Below are positions 17,514-26,640 of a stretch of DNA of 64,000 nucleotides, piece after piece. The notes under the pieces are model-generated. The model was not told the origin of the DNA, ran no database searches, and saw nothing but the letters and a program-made list of their open reading frames with translations. The position numbers and the translations under genes were made by a program. The stretch's first letter is position 1, and each line of letters begins with the position of its first letter. Origin of the DNA: GM7GCV1 sp965222065 (lineage in GTDB: Bacteria; Pseudomonadota; Gammaproteobacteria; Pseudomonadales; GM7GCV1); contig OZ244933.1 in the NCBI GenBank assembly GCA_965222065.1, positions 1,364,001 through 1,428,000 on the forward strand. Reading direction: 5' to 3'.

Positions 17514-17543
17514 AATCTACGCAGTCGTAATACGCATGGATCA
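17514..17543 (-). promoter_or_regulatory. Predicted ECF (RpoE/ChrR-type) promoter of the lipid-modification operon
   Basis: On the minus strand TGATCC (17543-17538) is followed after exactly 18 bases by TAGATT (17519-17514). This resembles the promoter recognised by singlet-oxygen RpoE of Rhodobacter (TGATC then a TAAGA-like -10 with about 18 bases between). It sits 36 bases before the chosen NTF2-like start and would put the operon under the sigma factor encoded next door. Recognition by eye only. Confidence 0.6.
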
Positions 17544-17667
17544 GGGAAAGCACTAAATTCTCCGCCCCCCTCCTGAACAATAAAAAAATTAATTCTTTAT
17601 TTTCAGATGAACTAAACCATCTTGCTGGACGTAACAGGCGTTGTAGAACATAGTTAGGTAGAAATAA

Positions 17668-18369
17668 ATGGCACACCTGTCACACAAAGAAACATTGCTC
17701 GCCAATGAATCGACCAGGACACAGAAAGCTTCTGTAGTTGCCAGTTTTAAACCTGACCGGGAGCAAAAATTGCAAAACACAGCCAGGCGAACAGACAGTT
17801 GGTCAGAAGATCTGGTAGCGATCGGGAAAAAACGTGATCGCGAAGCATTTGCACGCTTTTTTGCACATTTTTCACCCTTGATTAAAGGCTACTTCCTCAA
17901 TCACCAGGGAATGATGATGTCATCGACCCAGGCGGACGAGCTGGTACAGGAAGTCATGCTTAAAGTCTGGACCAAGGCGACCAAGTACAAACCGGAAAAG
18001 GCCGCGGCCAGCACCTGGGTATTTACCATGGCCCGTAATACGCGCATTGACATGTTGCGACGCCAGGCTCGCCATAACACCGAGGTATTGGAAACCGAAG
18101 ACATCTGGGCCACAGAAGAAGAGGAATCGCCAGTGGCACAGCTTCAGTATCAGCGCGAACAAACGCTGGTCATGGAGGCCATGAAAGACTTGCCACCCGA
18201 GCAAGCGCAAATTGTTCAAATAATCTATCTGGAAGGCAAAACCCATACGGTTGCTGCCGAAGAATTAAATTTACCCTTGGGCACAGTGAAGTCGCGCCTT
18301 CGACTGGCACTGGCCAAGATGAAAATACAAATCACCCAATCGGCCGACAAGGCAGATTTGCTGACATAA
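17668..18369 (+). CDS. rpoE: ECF RNA polymerase sigma factor, RpoE/ChrR type
   Basis: The 233-residue protein has sigma region 2 at about residues 55-135 (FARFFAHFSPLIKGYF ... LVQEVMLKVWTKA ... STWVFTMARNTRIDMLRR) and region 4 at about 170-225 (LPPEQAQIVQIIYLEGKTH ... LNLPLGTVKSRLRLALAKMK). The first 50 residues are extra and polar, so the true start could be downstream. The gene is followed ten bases later by chrR, the zinc anti-sigma factor, which identifies it as the singlet-oxygen-responsive group. It should drive the divergent operon and probably itself. Confidence 0.93.
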   Translation: MAHLSHKETLLANESTRTQKASVVASFKPDREQKLQNTARRTDSWSEDLVAIGKKRDREAFARFFAHFSPLIKGYFLNHQGMMMSSTQADELVQEVMLKVWTKATKYKPEKAAASTWVFTMARNTRIDMLRRQARHNTEVLETEDIWATEEEESPVAQLQYQREQTLVMEAMKDLPPEQAQIVQIIYLEGKTHTVAAEELNLPLGTVKSRLRLALAKMKIQITQSADKADLLT

Positions 18370-18378
18370 CCTATTGCC

Positions 18379-19056
18379 ATGATTAAGTATCACCCAAACA
18401 TAAATACACTTGCTGAATATGCGGCCGGCAGCCTGGACACAGCGCCATCAATTGCCGTAAGCGCCCATTTGCATTTTTGCCATCAGTGCAAAAAGCAGGT
18501 ACAGAGCCTGCAACACATCGGCGGGACGATTCTGGATCAACGCCAGGCGGTGGAAGTCGATGCCTCTGTGCTGGACTCGCTGATGCAGAAAATCGACGAA
18601 ATGGAGTCCCGTCCCGAGACCCAGCCCAAACACAAAGAAGGCTTCTCCCATTACGATACCGGGCTGACAGGCTTGCCGCCGGTCGTGTCCAAACTGATAG
18701 GCAGTCGAACCCAGCTGAAATGGAAAAAATTGACGAGCTCACTGCAAATCGCTTCTTTAAAAACCGGGCAGTCCCAGGCAGAAGTGTCTTTGCACAAAAT
18801 ATCTGCTGGTGGAAAAGTCATGGAGCATGACCACCGGGGTCAGGAATACACGCTGGTATTGAAGGGCAGTTTCTCGGATGAAAACGGTGTCTACCAGCCT
18901 GGTGACTTCCTCTTGAAACAACCGGGAGAAATTCACAAGCCCTATGCTGCTGCCAACCGTGATTGCATCTGCCTGACGGTGGTTGAAGCGCCGGTTCGCT
19001 TTACCGGCTTTTGGGGGAAATTGCTAAACCCCTTCTTGCGCCTGAACCCGGCCTAG
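18379..19056 (+). CDS. chrR: ChrR family anti-sigma factor with cupin domain
   Basis: The 225-residue protein has the zinc-binding anti-sigma domain at its N-terminus: His5, His30, Cys34 and Cys37 (HLHFCHQC) match the ligands of Rhodobacter ChrR (His6, His31, Cys35, Cys38), shifted by one. The C-terminal half is a cupin (about residues 110-210: GGKVMEHDHRGQEYTLVLKG, PGDFLLKQPGEIHKP). ChrR holds the sigma factor inactive until singlet oxygen leads to its loss. It is translated right after the sigma gene and regulates the module at 12.9-17.5 kb. Confidence 0.93.
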   Translation: MIKYHPNINTLAEYAAGSLDTAPSIAVSAHLHFCHQCKKQVQSLQHIGGTILDQRQAVEVDASVLDSLMQKIDEMESRPETQPKHKEGFSHYDTGLTGLPPVVSKLIGSRTQLKWKKLTSSLQIASLKTGQSQAEVSLHKISAGGKVMEHDHRGQEYTLVLKGSFSDENGVYQPGDFLLKQPGEIHKPYAAANRDCICLTVVEAPVRFTGFWGKLLNPFLRLNPA

Positions 19057-19062
19057 GCCGGG
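19047..19062 (+). terminator. Possible terminator hairpin at the chrR stop
   Basis: A 16-base perfect GC-rich palindrome (CCCGGCCTAGGCCGGG) spans the chrR stop codon, followed six bases on by GTCGTTTT. Loop and T tract are both imperfect, so this is only a weak terminator prediction between chrR and the convergent rpe. Confidence 0.3.
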
Positions 19063-19085
19063 ACGGTCGTTTTCAGGGCATTCTC

Positions 19086-19748
19086 TTACTGAATCGCCTT
19101 GCGCATGGCAGAAATCGTTTCCGCATAAGAGCTTGACCCAAAGATAGCCGAGCCGGCTACAAAGGTATCGGCACCGGCGGCCGCAATCTCGGCAATATTG
19201 TCGACGCCAACCCCACCGTCCACTTCCAGGCGGATATCATTGTCGAATGAATCGAGTAACTCTCGTGCCTGACTGAGTTTATTCAGCGTGTTGGGAATAA
19301 ATTTCTGTCCGCCAAAGCCCGGGTTGACCGACATCAGAAGCAGCAAGTCCAGCTTGTCGAGCACATGCTCAACCACGCCCAGTGAGGTTGCCGGGTTGAG
19401 TACCAGCCCTGCATGGCAGCCAAGGTCACGAATCAGCTGAAGGGAGCGGTCGACATGGCGGCTGGCCTCCGGATGGAAGCTGATGTAACTGGCCCCGGCA
19501 TCGGCAAACATGCGGATCAGGTCATCGACAGGCTCAACCATAAGATGAACATCAATGGGCGCTGTCACCCCGTAATCGCGCAAGGACTTGCATACCATCG
19601 GACCAATGGTGAGGTTGGGCACATAGTGATTGTCCATCACATCAAAATGCACCCAGTCGGCACCGGCCTCCAGAACCGAATCAACCTCGGCACCCAGACG
19701 GGCAAAATCGGCAGAAAGGATCGAAGGGGCAATCAGGTATTCAGGCAT
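19086..19748 (-). CDS. rpe: Ribulose-phosphate 3-epimerase
   Basis: The 220-residue TIM-barrel protein shows all family signatures: IAPSILSADFARLG at the N-terminus, WVHFDVMDNHYVPNLTIGP with the catalytic Asp and metal-binding His, VHLMVEPVDD, SVNPGFGGQKFI and LEVDGGVGVDN with the second catalytic Asp. It interconverts ribulose 5-phosphate and xylulose 5-phosphate in the pentose phosphate pathway. Length matches E. coli Rpe. It is 35 bases downstream of murU on the same strand. Confidence 0.97.
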   Translation of the reverse strand: MPEYLIAPSILSADFARLGAEVDSVLEAGADWVHFDVMDNHYVPNLTIGPMVCKSLRDYGVTAPIDVHLMVEPVDDLIRMFADAGASYISFHPEASRHVDRSLQLIRDLGCHAGLVLNPATSLGVVEHVLDKLDLLLLMSVNPGFGGQKFIPNTLNKLSQARELLDSFDNDIRLEVDGGVGVDNIAEIAAAGADTFVAGSAIFGSSSYAETISAMRKAIQ

Positions 19749-19783
19749 GGTGCTTTCCAGTGAAGTTGGCTTGTCATAGGGTG

Positions 19784-20476
19784 TTAATTATTCATCCGGG
19801 CGTTTAACTCGTCCAGCCGTTCCGGGGTGCCGACATCTTCCCAGTCCCCCTGATACAACTCTCCGCTTACCTTGCCGCAAGCTATACCCGCTTGCAACGA
19901 CTCGACCAGGGGGAATTTGCGTCGATCCGGCCGAAACCGTCGAATAAACTCTGTAGAAAACAGGCCCATGCCACTGTATGTATGAGTTGGTCGGGCGTTG
20001 CTACTTAACATCCCCTGTTCATTGATACCAAAATCTCCCGCCATGTGTTGCGCCGGATTGGGAACCATCACCAGATGTGCGGACTCGCGGGGCAACTGGA
20101 TATCCAGCAGTCCGGAGAGGGCATAATCCGTCCAGACATCGCCATTAACCACAATAAACTCTGTGTCACCGTCCTTTTCCAACAGGGGCAGCGCGTTGAG
20201 CATGCCGCCTCCTGTATCCAGGATTTCAGGTTCATACGACCAGTGAATGCTGGCACCAAACTGATGACCATCTCCAAGTGATGCCAATAGCTGATCCGCC
20301 AGCCAGTGTGTATTGATCACCAAATCGCGAACACCCGCATCGACCAGCTTTTCAATGTGAAACTGGATTAACGGCTTACCGGCAACTTCAAGCAGGGGCT
20401 TGGGTGTTGTTTGTGTCAAAGGCCGCATCCGTTTGCCCAGGCCTGCGGCGAAAATTAATGCTCTCTTAACAGCCAC
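19784..20476 (-). CDS. murU: N-acetylmuramate alpha-1-phosphate uridylyltransferase MurU
   Basis: The 230-residue protein begins AVKRALIFAAGLGKRMRPLT, the nucleotidyltransferase signature GxGxRxxPLT, followed by PKPLLEVAGKPLIQFH and the metal-binding NGDVWTDY segment. It lies just downstream of the sugar kinase gene on the same strand. That pairing with AmgK defines the MurU/AmgK peptidoglycan-recycling route, in which MurNAc 1-phosphate is turned into UDP-MurNAc, bypassing de novo synthesis and giving intrinsic fosfomycin tolerance. Confidence 0.93.
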   Translation of the reverse strand: MAVKRALIFAAGLGKRMRPLTQTTPKPLLEVAGKPLIQFHIEKLVDAGVRDLVINTHWLADQLLASLGDGHQFGASIHWSYEPEILDTGGGMLNALPLLEKDGDTEFIVVNGDVWTDYALSGLLDIQLPRESAHLVMVPNPAQHMAGDFGINEQGMLSSNARPTHTYSGMGLFSTEFIRRFRPDRRKFPLVESLQAGIACGKVSGELYQGDWEDVGTPERLDELNARMNN

Positions 20477-20519
20477 AATATTTGTCTCGTGTATTTATTG
20501 GCGGTCTCCGGATTATTCG

Positions 20520-21551
20520 CTAAAAATCCAGCAGGGTTCCAGCCGTTTGCCAATCCTGATACCAGTCTTGCCTGGCAGCTACGGGTACCAGCTGTGTTCT
20601 GATCAGCTCGTGAAATTCCTGCAGTTCCGGGTAGCTGGCTGTGACCTCCAGCGTATAGCGCAGAACCAGCGGCAGATCCTGCAGATAACGGGATTTACCA
20701 TCGCGCAAATTCAATCTCGCAAAGATACCCAGCACCTTAATATGTCGTTGCAAGCCCATTAGATCAACGCTGCGGCCAAAGTTTGTGTACGCTTCGTCCG
20801 TAAGTATTCCATTCTTGTGCAATCGTTGGGCATGGCTGTTCACGAATTCGTTCACTCGCTCTTTGGGCCAGCGCAGATAGCAGTCCCGGCATAGCGACAC
20901 CAGATCATAGGTAATGGGGCCCCAGACGGCATCCTGGAAATCAATGGTCGCCAGTGTCTTGTCCGGCAATACCATCAGGTTGCGACAATGAAAATCACGA
21001 TGCACAAATACCTGCGGCTGTTCTGTGGCCGCATCTACCAACAGTTCAAACGCTGCTTCTATAATTGACTGCGAGGACTGATCGAGGGTGACACACAGCA
21101 ATTGCCCAACAAACCATTCCCGGAATAATTGCATTTCTTCCAGAAGATATTCGGCAGAATAATCATGCAGCCAGTCAGGTCGATCTTTCGCCACCTGCAT
21201 CTGGTACAGCATATCCAGCGCCCTGGTGTACATCTGATGAGCGTTTTCCGTTGTCAGGTACTCCTGCAATAACTGCTCACCCAGATCCTCGAGCAGCAAC
21301 TTGCCCTGCTCGAAGCTGACCGCATGCATATGTGGCACCCGAACCCGATGACGGGCCAGGTAATCGTTTACCCGAACATACTCCAGATTACGCTCTTTAT
21401 CCGGGGGAGAATCCACCAGCATCAGACTGGGTGTTGAGCTCAATCGGTAATAGCGGCGAAAGCCGGCATCCCCAAGCAGGGGTTCCAGGGCCGCCCCCTG
21501 ATAGTCGATATCAGCTGGGCCATAAGAGTGCGCAAATTCTATAAGATCCAA
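20520..21551 (-). CDS. amgK: Anomeric N-acetylmuramate/N-acetylglucosamine kinase AmgK
   Basis: The 343-residue protein has the aminoglycoside-phosphotransferase kinase fold: LMLVDSPP in the N-lobe, the catalytic loop VFVHRDFHCRNLMV (His-x-Asp) and the metal-binding IDFQDAVWGP (Asp-Phe-x-Asp). With murU 43 bases downstream and lptD divergent, this is the conserved amgK-murU locus. AmgK phosphorylates recycled MurNAc at the anomeric carbon in the cytosol. Confidence 0.93.
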   Translation of the reverse strand: MDLIEFAHSYGPADIDYQGAALEPLLGDAGFRRYYRLSSTPSLMLVDSPPDKERNLEYVRVNDYLARHRVRVPHMHAVSFEQGKLLLEDLGEQLLQEYLTTENAHQMYTRALDMLYQMQVAKDRPDWLHDYSAEYLLEEMQLFREWFVGQLLCVTLDQSSQSIIEAAFELLVDAATEQPQVFVHRDFHCRNLMVLPDKTLATIDFQDAVWGPITYDLVSLCRDCYLRWPKERVNEFVNSHAQRLHKNGILTDEAYTNFGRSVDLMGLQRHIKVLGIFARLNLRDGKSRYLQDLPLVLRYTLEVTASYPELQEFHELIRTQLVPVAARQDWYQDWQTAGTLLDF

Positions 21552-21668
21552 GTTCGTACAATCTATTCGTTATATCGCGGCCAAATACTACACCATAGAA
21601 ACAGTGGTTTAAGTAGAATAGCGAGCTGATTTTCGGAATACGCATCGACAAATTAACACAGCGACCTC

Positions 21669-24230
21669 ATGGGCATACGGCCAGGAACCCCTTTTTCACT
21701 CGTCAACGGCATTGGATTCTCTCTGTTTATCCTCTTGCTTTGCCCTGTCCTGCATGCACAACAAAACGATGCCCGACAGCTGGATTGGGTTCCCCGGGCA
21801 GAATTAACCGAAGCACAACGTGAAAATTGCCCGCAGGCCTGCGATGGCGCTTACGTTAATCCTGCCAGGGACGAAACCAGTGACCCCGGCCAGTCTCCCA
21901 TTGAGGCCATGGCAGATTCCGGCCAGATTAATACCGCCAATGAAACAGCCACCCTGGAAGGCAATGTGGAATTCACGCAGGGATTCCGGCAATTGCGTGC
22001 TGATCGCGTAGAAATTGACCGCACCCGGGGGAGCCTTGAACTGGAGGGTAATATCCTCATCCGCGAACCGGGGATTCTCCTGGTGGGGGATTCCGCCTCG
22101 ATTGATGCACGGGAAGACCGTATTGAAGTTCAGGGCGCACAGTATGTGATTCACGAACAGCGAATTCGCGGTACCGCCGATCAAATTGAACGCTCCCCTT
22201 TTGGCGGTATCAGCATAAACAACGCAACGTACACAACCTGCGAGCCCGGTGATGAAGCCTGGGCGCTTTATGCGGGAGAACTTAATATCGATGAACAGAC
22301 AGGCCGGGCGACAGCAAGGGATGTCAAACTGGAAGTTGCCAATACACCCGTGGCCTACGTTCCCTGGTTTCAGTTTATTATCGATGATCGCCGTGCCAGT
22401 GGCCTGCTTTACCCGGAGATTGGTTACAGCACCGATGAAGGCTTTAAGTACGCCCAGCCATACTATGTAAACCTCGCTCCCAACCAAGACCTCACCCTGA
22501 CACCACGATATGCCGCCAGGCGAGGTGCGGGTATGGAAGCCGAATATCGTTTGCTGACTGCGCAAAGCCACAGCCAGGTTTCCGGGACATTTTTCCCCGA
22601 TGACGATATTAACCCGAATTACCCTGACAACCGCTGGGCCACTTCGATTGAGCACCGCGGAGTATTCGGCTCGGTGCAGACACAGATTGACATGCAGGCA
22701 GTCAGCGATGAAGACTTCCTGGATGACTGGGCCACCACTACACTGACCCAGGACGACCGGGACCTGTTTCTCAAACAGTACGCGCAGGTCTCCACGCAGA
22801 CGGGCAACTGGCAGTTGTCGGCAGCAACCCGCGGCTATCAAAACCTGATTGAGGAAGACGAACGACATTATCGGGAACTGCCCCGGCTGGGCGCGCTGGG
22901 GAAATATCGTTTCGGGGATATTGCGCTGGAACTCGATGCGACATTCACCCGGTTCGACCTGACCAATAACCAGACTGGTCAATATACCCGCTATCTGCCG
23001 GACACGCGTTTTCAGCGTCCCGAGGGCAATCGTCTGCAACTGGACTGGTCAGCATACTGGGAAAACGAGCAATCCTGGGGATACATACGACCCGGGCTGG
23101 GCACTGCTTATCGTTCCTACCAGTTGGATACCGCCTTGCTTGGCCACACTGATAACTCACCTTCCGCCTTTGCGGCGGAGGCAAGCCTGGACGCCGGACT
23201 GTTTTTCGAAAGGCAAGCCTCTTTGGGTAAGCGTGACTTTATCCAGACACTGGAACCCCGGTTTTACTATTTATACCGACAGGCAGACCAACAAAGCGAT
23301 CTTCCGGTATTTGACACGGCCTATGCCACTGAGTCGCTGGATCAATTGTTTCGCGACTCCATCTTTGTCGGCGGAGACCGAATGGAAGATGCCAACCGCC
23401 TGAGCCTGGGGGTTCAGTCCCGTTTTTACACCCTGGATACACGAAGGGAAGTCCTGGTTTTGGGTTTGGGCCAGGCGTTCTATCTTGACGAGCCTGTCAG
23501 CTCCCTGATCCCGTACCTGGACAATACCAACCCATTACCGGGCCACGCTATCTTTATTAATCCACTTTCAGGAAATACGGAGACCGGGTTCGAATCGGCA
23601 CCATTTACCGGCCCGACACCGCCCTCTGTCAGTACCGTGCCGGTCACAGGCCTGAATTTACTTTCGGGAGACCTGTACCGGCACATTCGCGAACAAGACC
23701 GCAATCGTTCTGAACTCATCGGCGAGGCCGACTGGCAGATCAGCTCCCAGTGGTCAGCATCGGCCAGTGTGTTCTGGGATACACGAGAATCGCGACTGGA
23801 CCGCTCGCGACTGGAGCTGGATTACCGCGCGGAAGATTCAGACAACTTCCTCAGGTTGGGGTACCTGTCCGAACGCAATGAGTCATACATTGAAATCAAC
23901 TCAAATACCTCTTTCGCACATATGGTTGAGCAGGACATCTCCCAGGCATATGTTCGTGGACAATGGAAATTAGATGAACAATGGGGATTGGTATTTGGTG
24001 TCCAGTCTGATCTTGAAAATGACCGGAACCTGGACCGGTTATTCGGTGTCAGTTATGAGAGTTGCTGCTGGAATATCACCCTCGGCTTGCGTGACAGACT
24101 GGAGCGTTCCATCCATGATGGGCTGGTGGTAACCGATCCCCAACGGGGGAAAAATGTTATCTTGAGCTTTGAATTTTTCGGGCTGGGCGGGATAGGAAGA
24201 TCCGGTGCCGAGTTGGTGCAATCGCCTTAG
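21669..24230 (+). CDS. lptD: LPS-assembly outer membrane protein LptD
   Basis: The 853-residue protein has a signal peptide (about residues 1-30), a periplasmic OstA/LptA-like jellyroll at about 70-210 (QINTANETATLEGNVEFTQG, ADRVEIDRTRGSLELEGN) and the large C-terminal beta-barrel. Cysteines are placed as in the family: one pair near residue 54 (CPQAC), one at about 196 and the CC pair in YESCCWNITL near residue 798, needed for disulfide maturation. It inserts lipopolysaccharide in the outer leaflet together with LptE. It is followed by surA, as in many gammaproteobacteria. Confidence 0.97.
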   Translation: MGIRPGTPFSLVNGIGFSLFILLLCPVLHAQQNDARQLDWVPRAELTEAQRENCPQACDGAYVNPARDETSDPGQSPIEAMADSGQINTANETATLEGNVEFTQGFRQLRADRVEIDRTRGSLELEGNILIREPGILLVGDSASIDAREDRIEVQGAQYVIHEQRIRGTADQIERSPFGGISINNATYTTCEPGDEAWALYAGELNIDEQTGRATARDVKLEVANTPVAYVPWFQFIIDDRRASGLLYPEIGYSTDEGFKYAQPYYVNLAPNQDLTLTPRYAARRGAGMEAEYRLLTAQSHSQVSGTFFPDDDINPNYPDNRWATSIEHRGVFGSVQTQIDMQAVSDEDFLDDWATTTLTQDDRDLFLKQYAQVSTQTGNWQLSAATRGYQNLIEEDERHYRELPRLGALGKYRFGDIALELDATFTRFDLTNNQTGQYTRYLPDTRFQRPEGNRLQLDWSAYWENEQSWGYIRPGLGTAYRSYQLDTALLGHTDNSPSAFAAEASLDAGLFFERQASLGKRDFIQTLEPRFYYLYRQADQQSDLPVFDTAYATESLDQLFRDSIFVGGDRMEDANRLSLGVQSRFYTLDTRREVLVLGLGQAFYLDEPVSSLIPYLDNTNPLPGHAIFINPLSGNTETGFESAPFTGPTPPSVSTVPVTGLNLLSGDLYRHIREQDRNRSELIGEADWQISSQWSASASVFWDTRESRLDRSRLELDYRAEDSDNFLRLGYLSERNESYIEINSNTSFAHMVEQDISQAYVRGQWKLDEQWGLVFGVQSDLENDRNLDRLFGVSYESCCWNITLGLRDRLERSIHDGLVVTDPQRGKNVILSFEFFGLGGIGRSGAELVQSP

Positions 24231-24345
24231 TTTATAGCTCAAGGCCGGTAGCACTTGCTAAGACAGGAAGCGGGACACCATAATGCCCCGCCTCGTAAAT
24301 AGGTTATCGACCCTAAACGACGAAACAATACAAATCGTATATCGA

Positions 24346-25638
24346 ATGAATATTTATCAAACCATTGCCGCGGTTTTCCTTTTACTCAGCGGAATCCAAC
24401 CGGCCATTGCCCAGGGCCAACAAATTGATCGGATCATCGCCATTGTCGATGACAGCGTTGTACTCTCGTCGGAACTCGAAACCCGGGTGGAGGACGTCAA
24501 GGCACGCTTCGCCGACCAACCGCAACAGCTGCCACCTGATGACGAACTACGCGAACAGCTACTGGAACGACTCATCATTGAAACCATCCAGCTTCAGCTG
24601 GCACAGCGATATGGCATCAACCCAACAGATGCCCAGGTCAATCAATCTTTAGCACAAATGGCAAATAGCCAGGGAACCTCGCCCGAAGAGGTGATATCCG
24701 AGATGCAAGCCCAGGGTGAAAGCGTCACCAGCTTCATGCGCGGGATTCGTCGGGAACTCACCATTCAGCAATTACAGCAAGCCGCCGTCAATGATCGTAT
24801 TAACATCACCGAGGCAGAGATTGATAACTTTCTTCGCTCTACGGAAGGACAGTTCTGGCAGTCGCCCAGCCTGAATCTGCAGCATATCCAGATCAACCTA
24901 TCCAGCAATGCTGATCCCGGCCAGGTTGCCTCTGCCCAGAATACCGCAAATGCAGTAATAGAAAACCTGGAAGCCGGTGAACCTTTCGAGGCCATGGCTG
25001 TGCAATACTCCAATGGCCCGACGGCGCTTGATGGTGGCAATATCGGCTGGCGACGCTCCATGGAATTTCCCCAGGAAATTCGCGAGGCACTGGAAGCCAC
25101 AGAAACCGGTGGCTATACCGAGCCCGTACGCAGCTCCGGTGGCATTCATATTTTTAAAATTCTCGATGAGCGTGGCGGCATGTCACAGGAACAAATGGTC
25201 GAGCAAACCAAAACCCGACACATTCTGTTGATGCCCAATGAGATCCGCAACAGCGAGGAAACACGGGAAATGGCAGAAAATCTTCGGCAGCGTGTGCTGG
25301 ATGGGGAATCTTTCGAAGACCTGGCCGCCGAGTACTCCGAAGATATTTCAAATAGCCTGAAAGGCGGCGATCTGGGCTGGGTAATGCCCGGACAAATGGT
25401 GCCTCCCTTTGAAGCCGCCATGAACGCAACGGAAGTTGGCGAAGTCAGTCCTCCTGTCGAAACACGCTTTGGCTGGCACATCCTTATGGTAGAAGACCGG
25501 CGTGAACAGGATATGAGTGATAACATCATTCGTAACCAGGCCTATGGGGTGTTGCACAATCAGCGTTTCCCCGAGGAACTGGACCTGTGGCTGCGGGAAA
25601 TCCGCGGCGATGCCTTTGTTAGTATTCTCGACCAGTAA
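24346..25638 (+). CDS. surA: Periplasmic peptidyl-prolyl isomerase SurA
   Basis: I place the start at the ATG at 24346 because MNIYQTIAAVFLLLSG...AIAQ is a normal signal peptide; the frame is open back to an ATG at 24283 that would add 21 unlikely residues. The product (430 residues) has the SurA N-terminal chaperone region (IDRIIAIVDDSVVLSSELETRV) and two parvulin domains (about 170-270 and 282-380, with GGNIGWRRSMEFP and GGDLGWVMPGQMVPPFE). SurA folds outer-membrane proteins, including LptD encoded just upstream. Confidence 0.95.
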   Translation: MNIYQTIAAVFLLLSGIQPAIAQGQQIDRIIAIVDDSVVLSSELETRVEDVKARFADQPQQLPPDDELREQLLERLIIETIQLQLAQRYGINPTDAQVNQSLAQMANSQGTSPEEVISEMQAQGESVTSFMRGIRRELTIQQLQQAAVNDRINITEAEIDNFLRSTEGQFWQSPSLNLQHIQINLSSNADPGQVASAQNTANAVIENLEAGEPFEAMAVQYSNGPTALDGGNIGWRRSMEFPQEIREALEATETGGYTEPVRSSGGIHIFKILDERGGMSQEQMVEQTKTRHILLMPNEIRNSEETREMAENLRQRVLDGESFEDLAAEYSEDISNSLKGGDLGWVMPGQMVPPFEAAMNATEVGEVSPPVETRFGWHILMVEDRREQDMSDNIIRNQAYGVLHNQRFPEELDLWLREIRGDAFVSILDQ

Positions 25639-25650
25639 GTCAGCGTTCAT

Positions 25651-26634
25651 TTGTACCGGATTGCCATTACATCGGGAGAACCTGCCGGAATCGGGCCCGA
25701 TATTTTGCTAAAGGCTGCCATGCGTGAACATCATGTTCAGCTGGTGGCATTGGCAGACATACATTTGCTTGAAACTCGCGCCCAAGAGTTGGGGCTCGAT
25801 ATCGAACTAAAGCACTGGACAGAGAACACGCCAGTGGTTCAACACACGCCCGGCTCACTTTGGGTGTCCGAAGTTTCACTCAGAACACCCTGCCATGCCG
25901 GCGAACTTGATTCTGCCAATGCAGAATACGTGGTGGAAATGCTGGACCAGGCAACCGATGGGGTACAGGCCGGAGCCTTTGCGGCCATGGTGACGGCGCC
26001 TGTACAAAAAAGTGTGATTAATGAAGCAGGCATTGCGTTTTCCGGGCACACAGAATTTCTCCAGCAAAAGGCCGGAGTAAAAAAGGTAGTCATGATGCTG
26101 GCTTCTCCGCGACTGCGGGTCGCCCTGGTGACAACCCATTTGCCCTTGCGCAAGGTTGCTGATGCCATCACTTCCCACGAAGTCGAGCAATCCGTGCGCA
26201 TACTGCACGCCGACCTGGTTGAGAAATTCGGCCTGGCGGACCCCCGTATACTGGTTGCTGGCCTTAACCCTCATGCCGGCGAAGGCGGGCACCTGGGCCG
26301 TGAGGAAATCGACATTATTGAGCCCGTTCTAGAGCAGCTGCGCAAAGAAGGCATGCAATTAATTGGTCCCCTGCCCGCAGATACCCTGTTTACACCTAAG
26401 TACCTGGAGTCCGCTGATGCCGTGCTGGCGATGTACCACGATCAGGGTTTGCCTGTACTTAAATCCCAGGGATTTGGCGAGTCCATTAATGTCACACTGG
26501 GCCTGCCCTTCATCCGCACCTCGGTAGATCACGGTACGGCACTGGACCTGGCTGGAACAGGAAAGGCCGATGAAAGCTCGTTGCTGGCAGCAATTCATAT
26601 TGCCAGCCAAATGATTAGCAGTCAGCGAACCTAG
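25651..26634 (+). CDS. pdxA: 4-hydroxythreonine-4-phosphate dehydrogenase PdxA
   Basis: The start codon is TTG at 25651, 12 bases after the surA stop, giving the family N-terminus YRIAITSGEPAGIGPD. The 327-residue protein has VTAPVQKSVINEAGIAFSGHTEFL, THLPLRKVADAI, GLNPHAGEGGHLGREE and MYHDQGLPVLK with the metal-binding His residues. PdxA oxidises 4-phosphohydroxy-L-threonine with NAD in vitamin B6 synthesis. The gene lies in the conserved surA-pdxA-rsmA block. Confidence 0.96.
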   Translation: MYRIAITSGEPAGIGPDILLKAAMREHHVQLVALADIHLLETRAQELGLDIELKHWTENTPVVQHTPGSLWVSEVSLRTPCHAGELDSANAEYVVEMLDQATDGVQAGAFAAMVTAPVQKSVINEAGIAFSGHTEFLQQKAGVKKVVMMLASPRLRVALVTTHLPLRKVADAITSHEVEQSVRILHADLVEKFGLADPRILVAGLNPHAGEGGHLGREEIDIIEPVLEQLRKEGMQLIGPLPADTLFTPKYLESADAVLAMYHDQGLPVLKSQGFGESINVTLGLPFIRTSVDHGTALDLAGTGKADESSLLAAIHIASQMISSQRT

Positions 26635-26640
26635 GCAAAG

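Noticed and set aside
21804..23039. 411-residue open frame on the minus strand inside lptD
   Set aside because: It is antisense to the clear LptD barrel and N-domain, has no family similarity and no context; it is a shadow frame.
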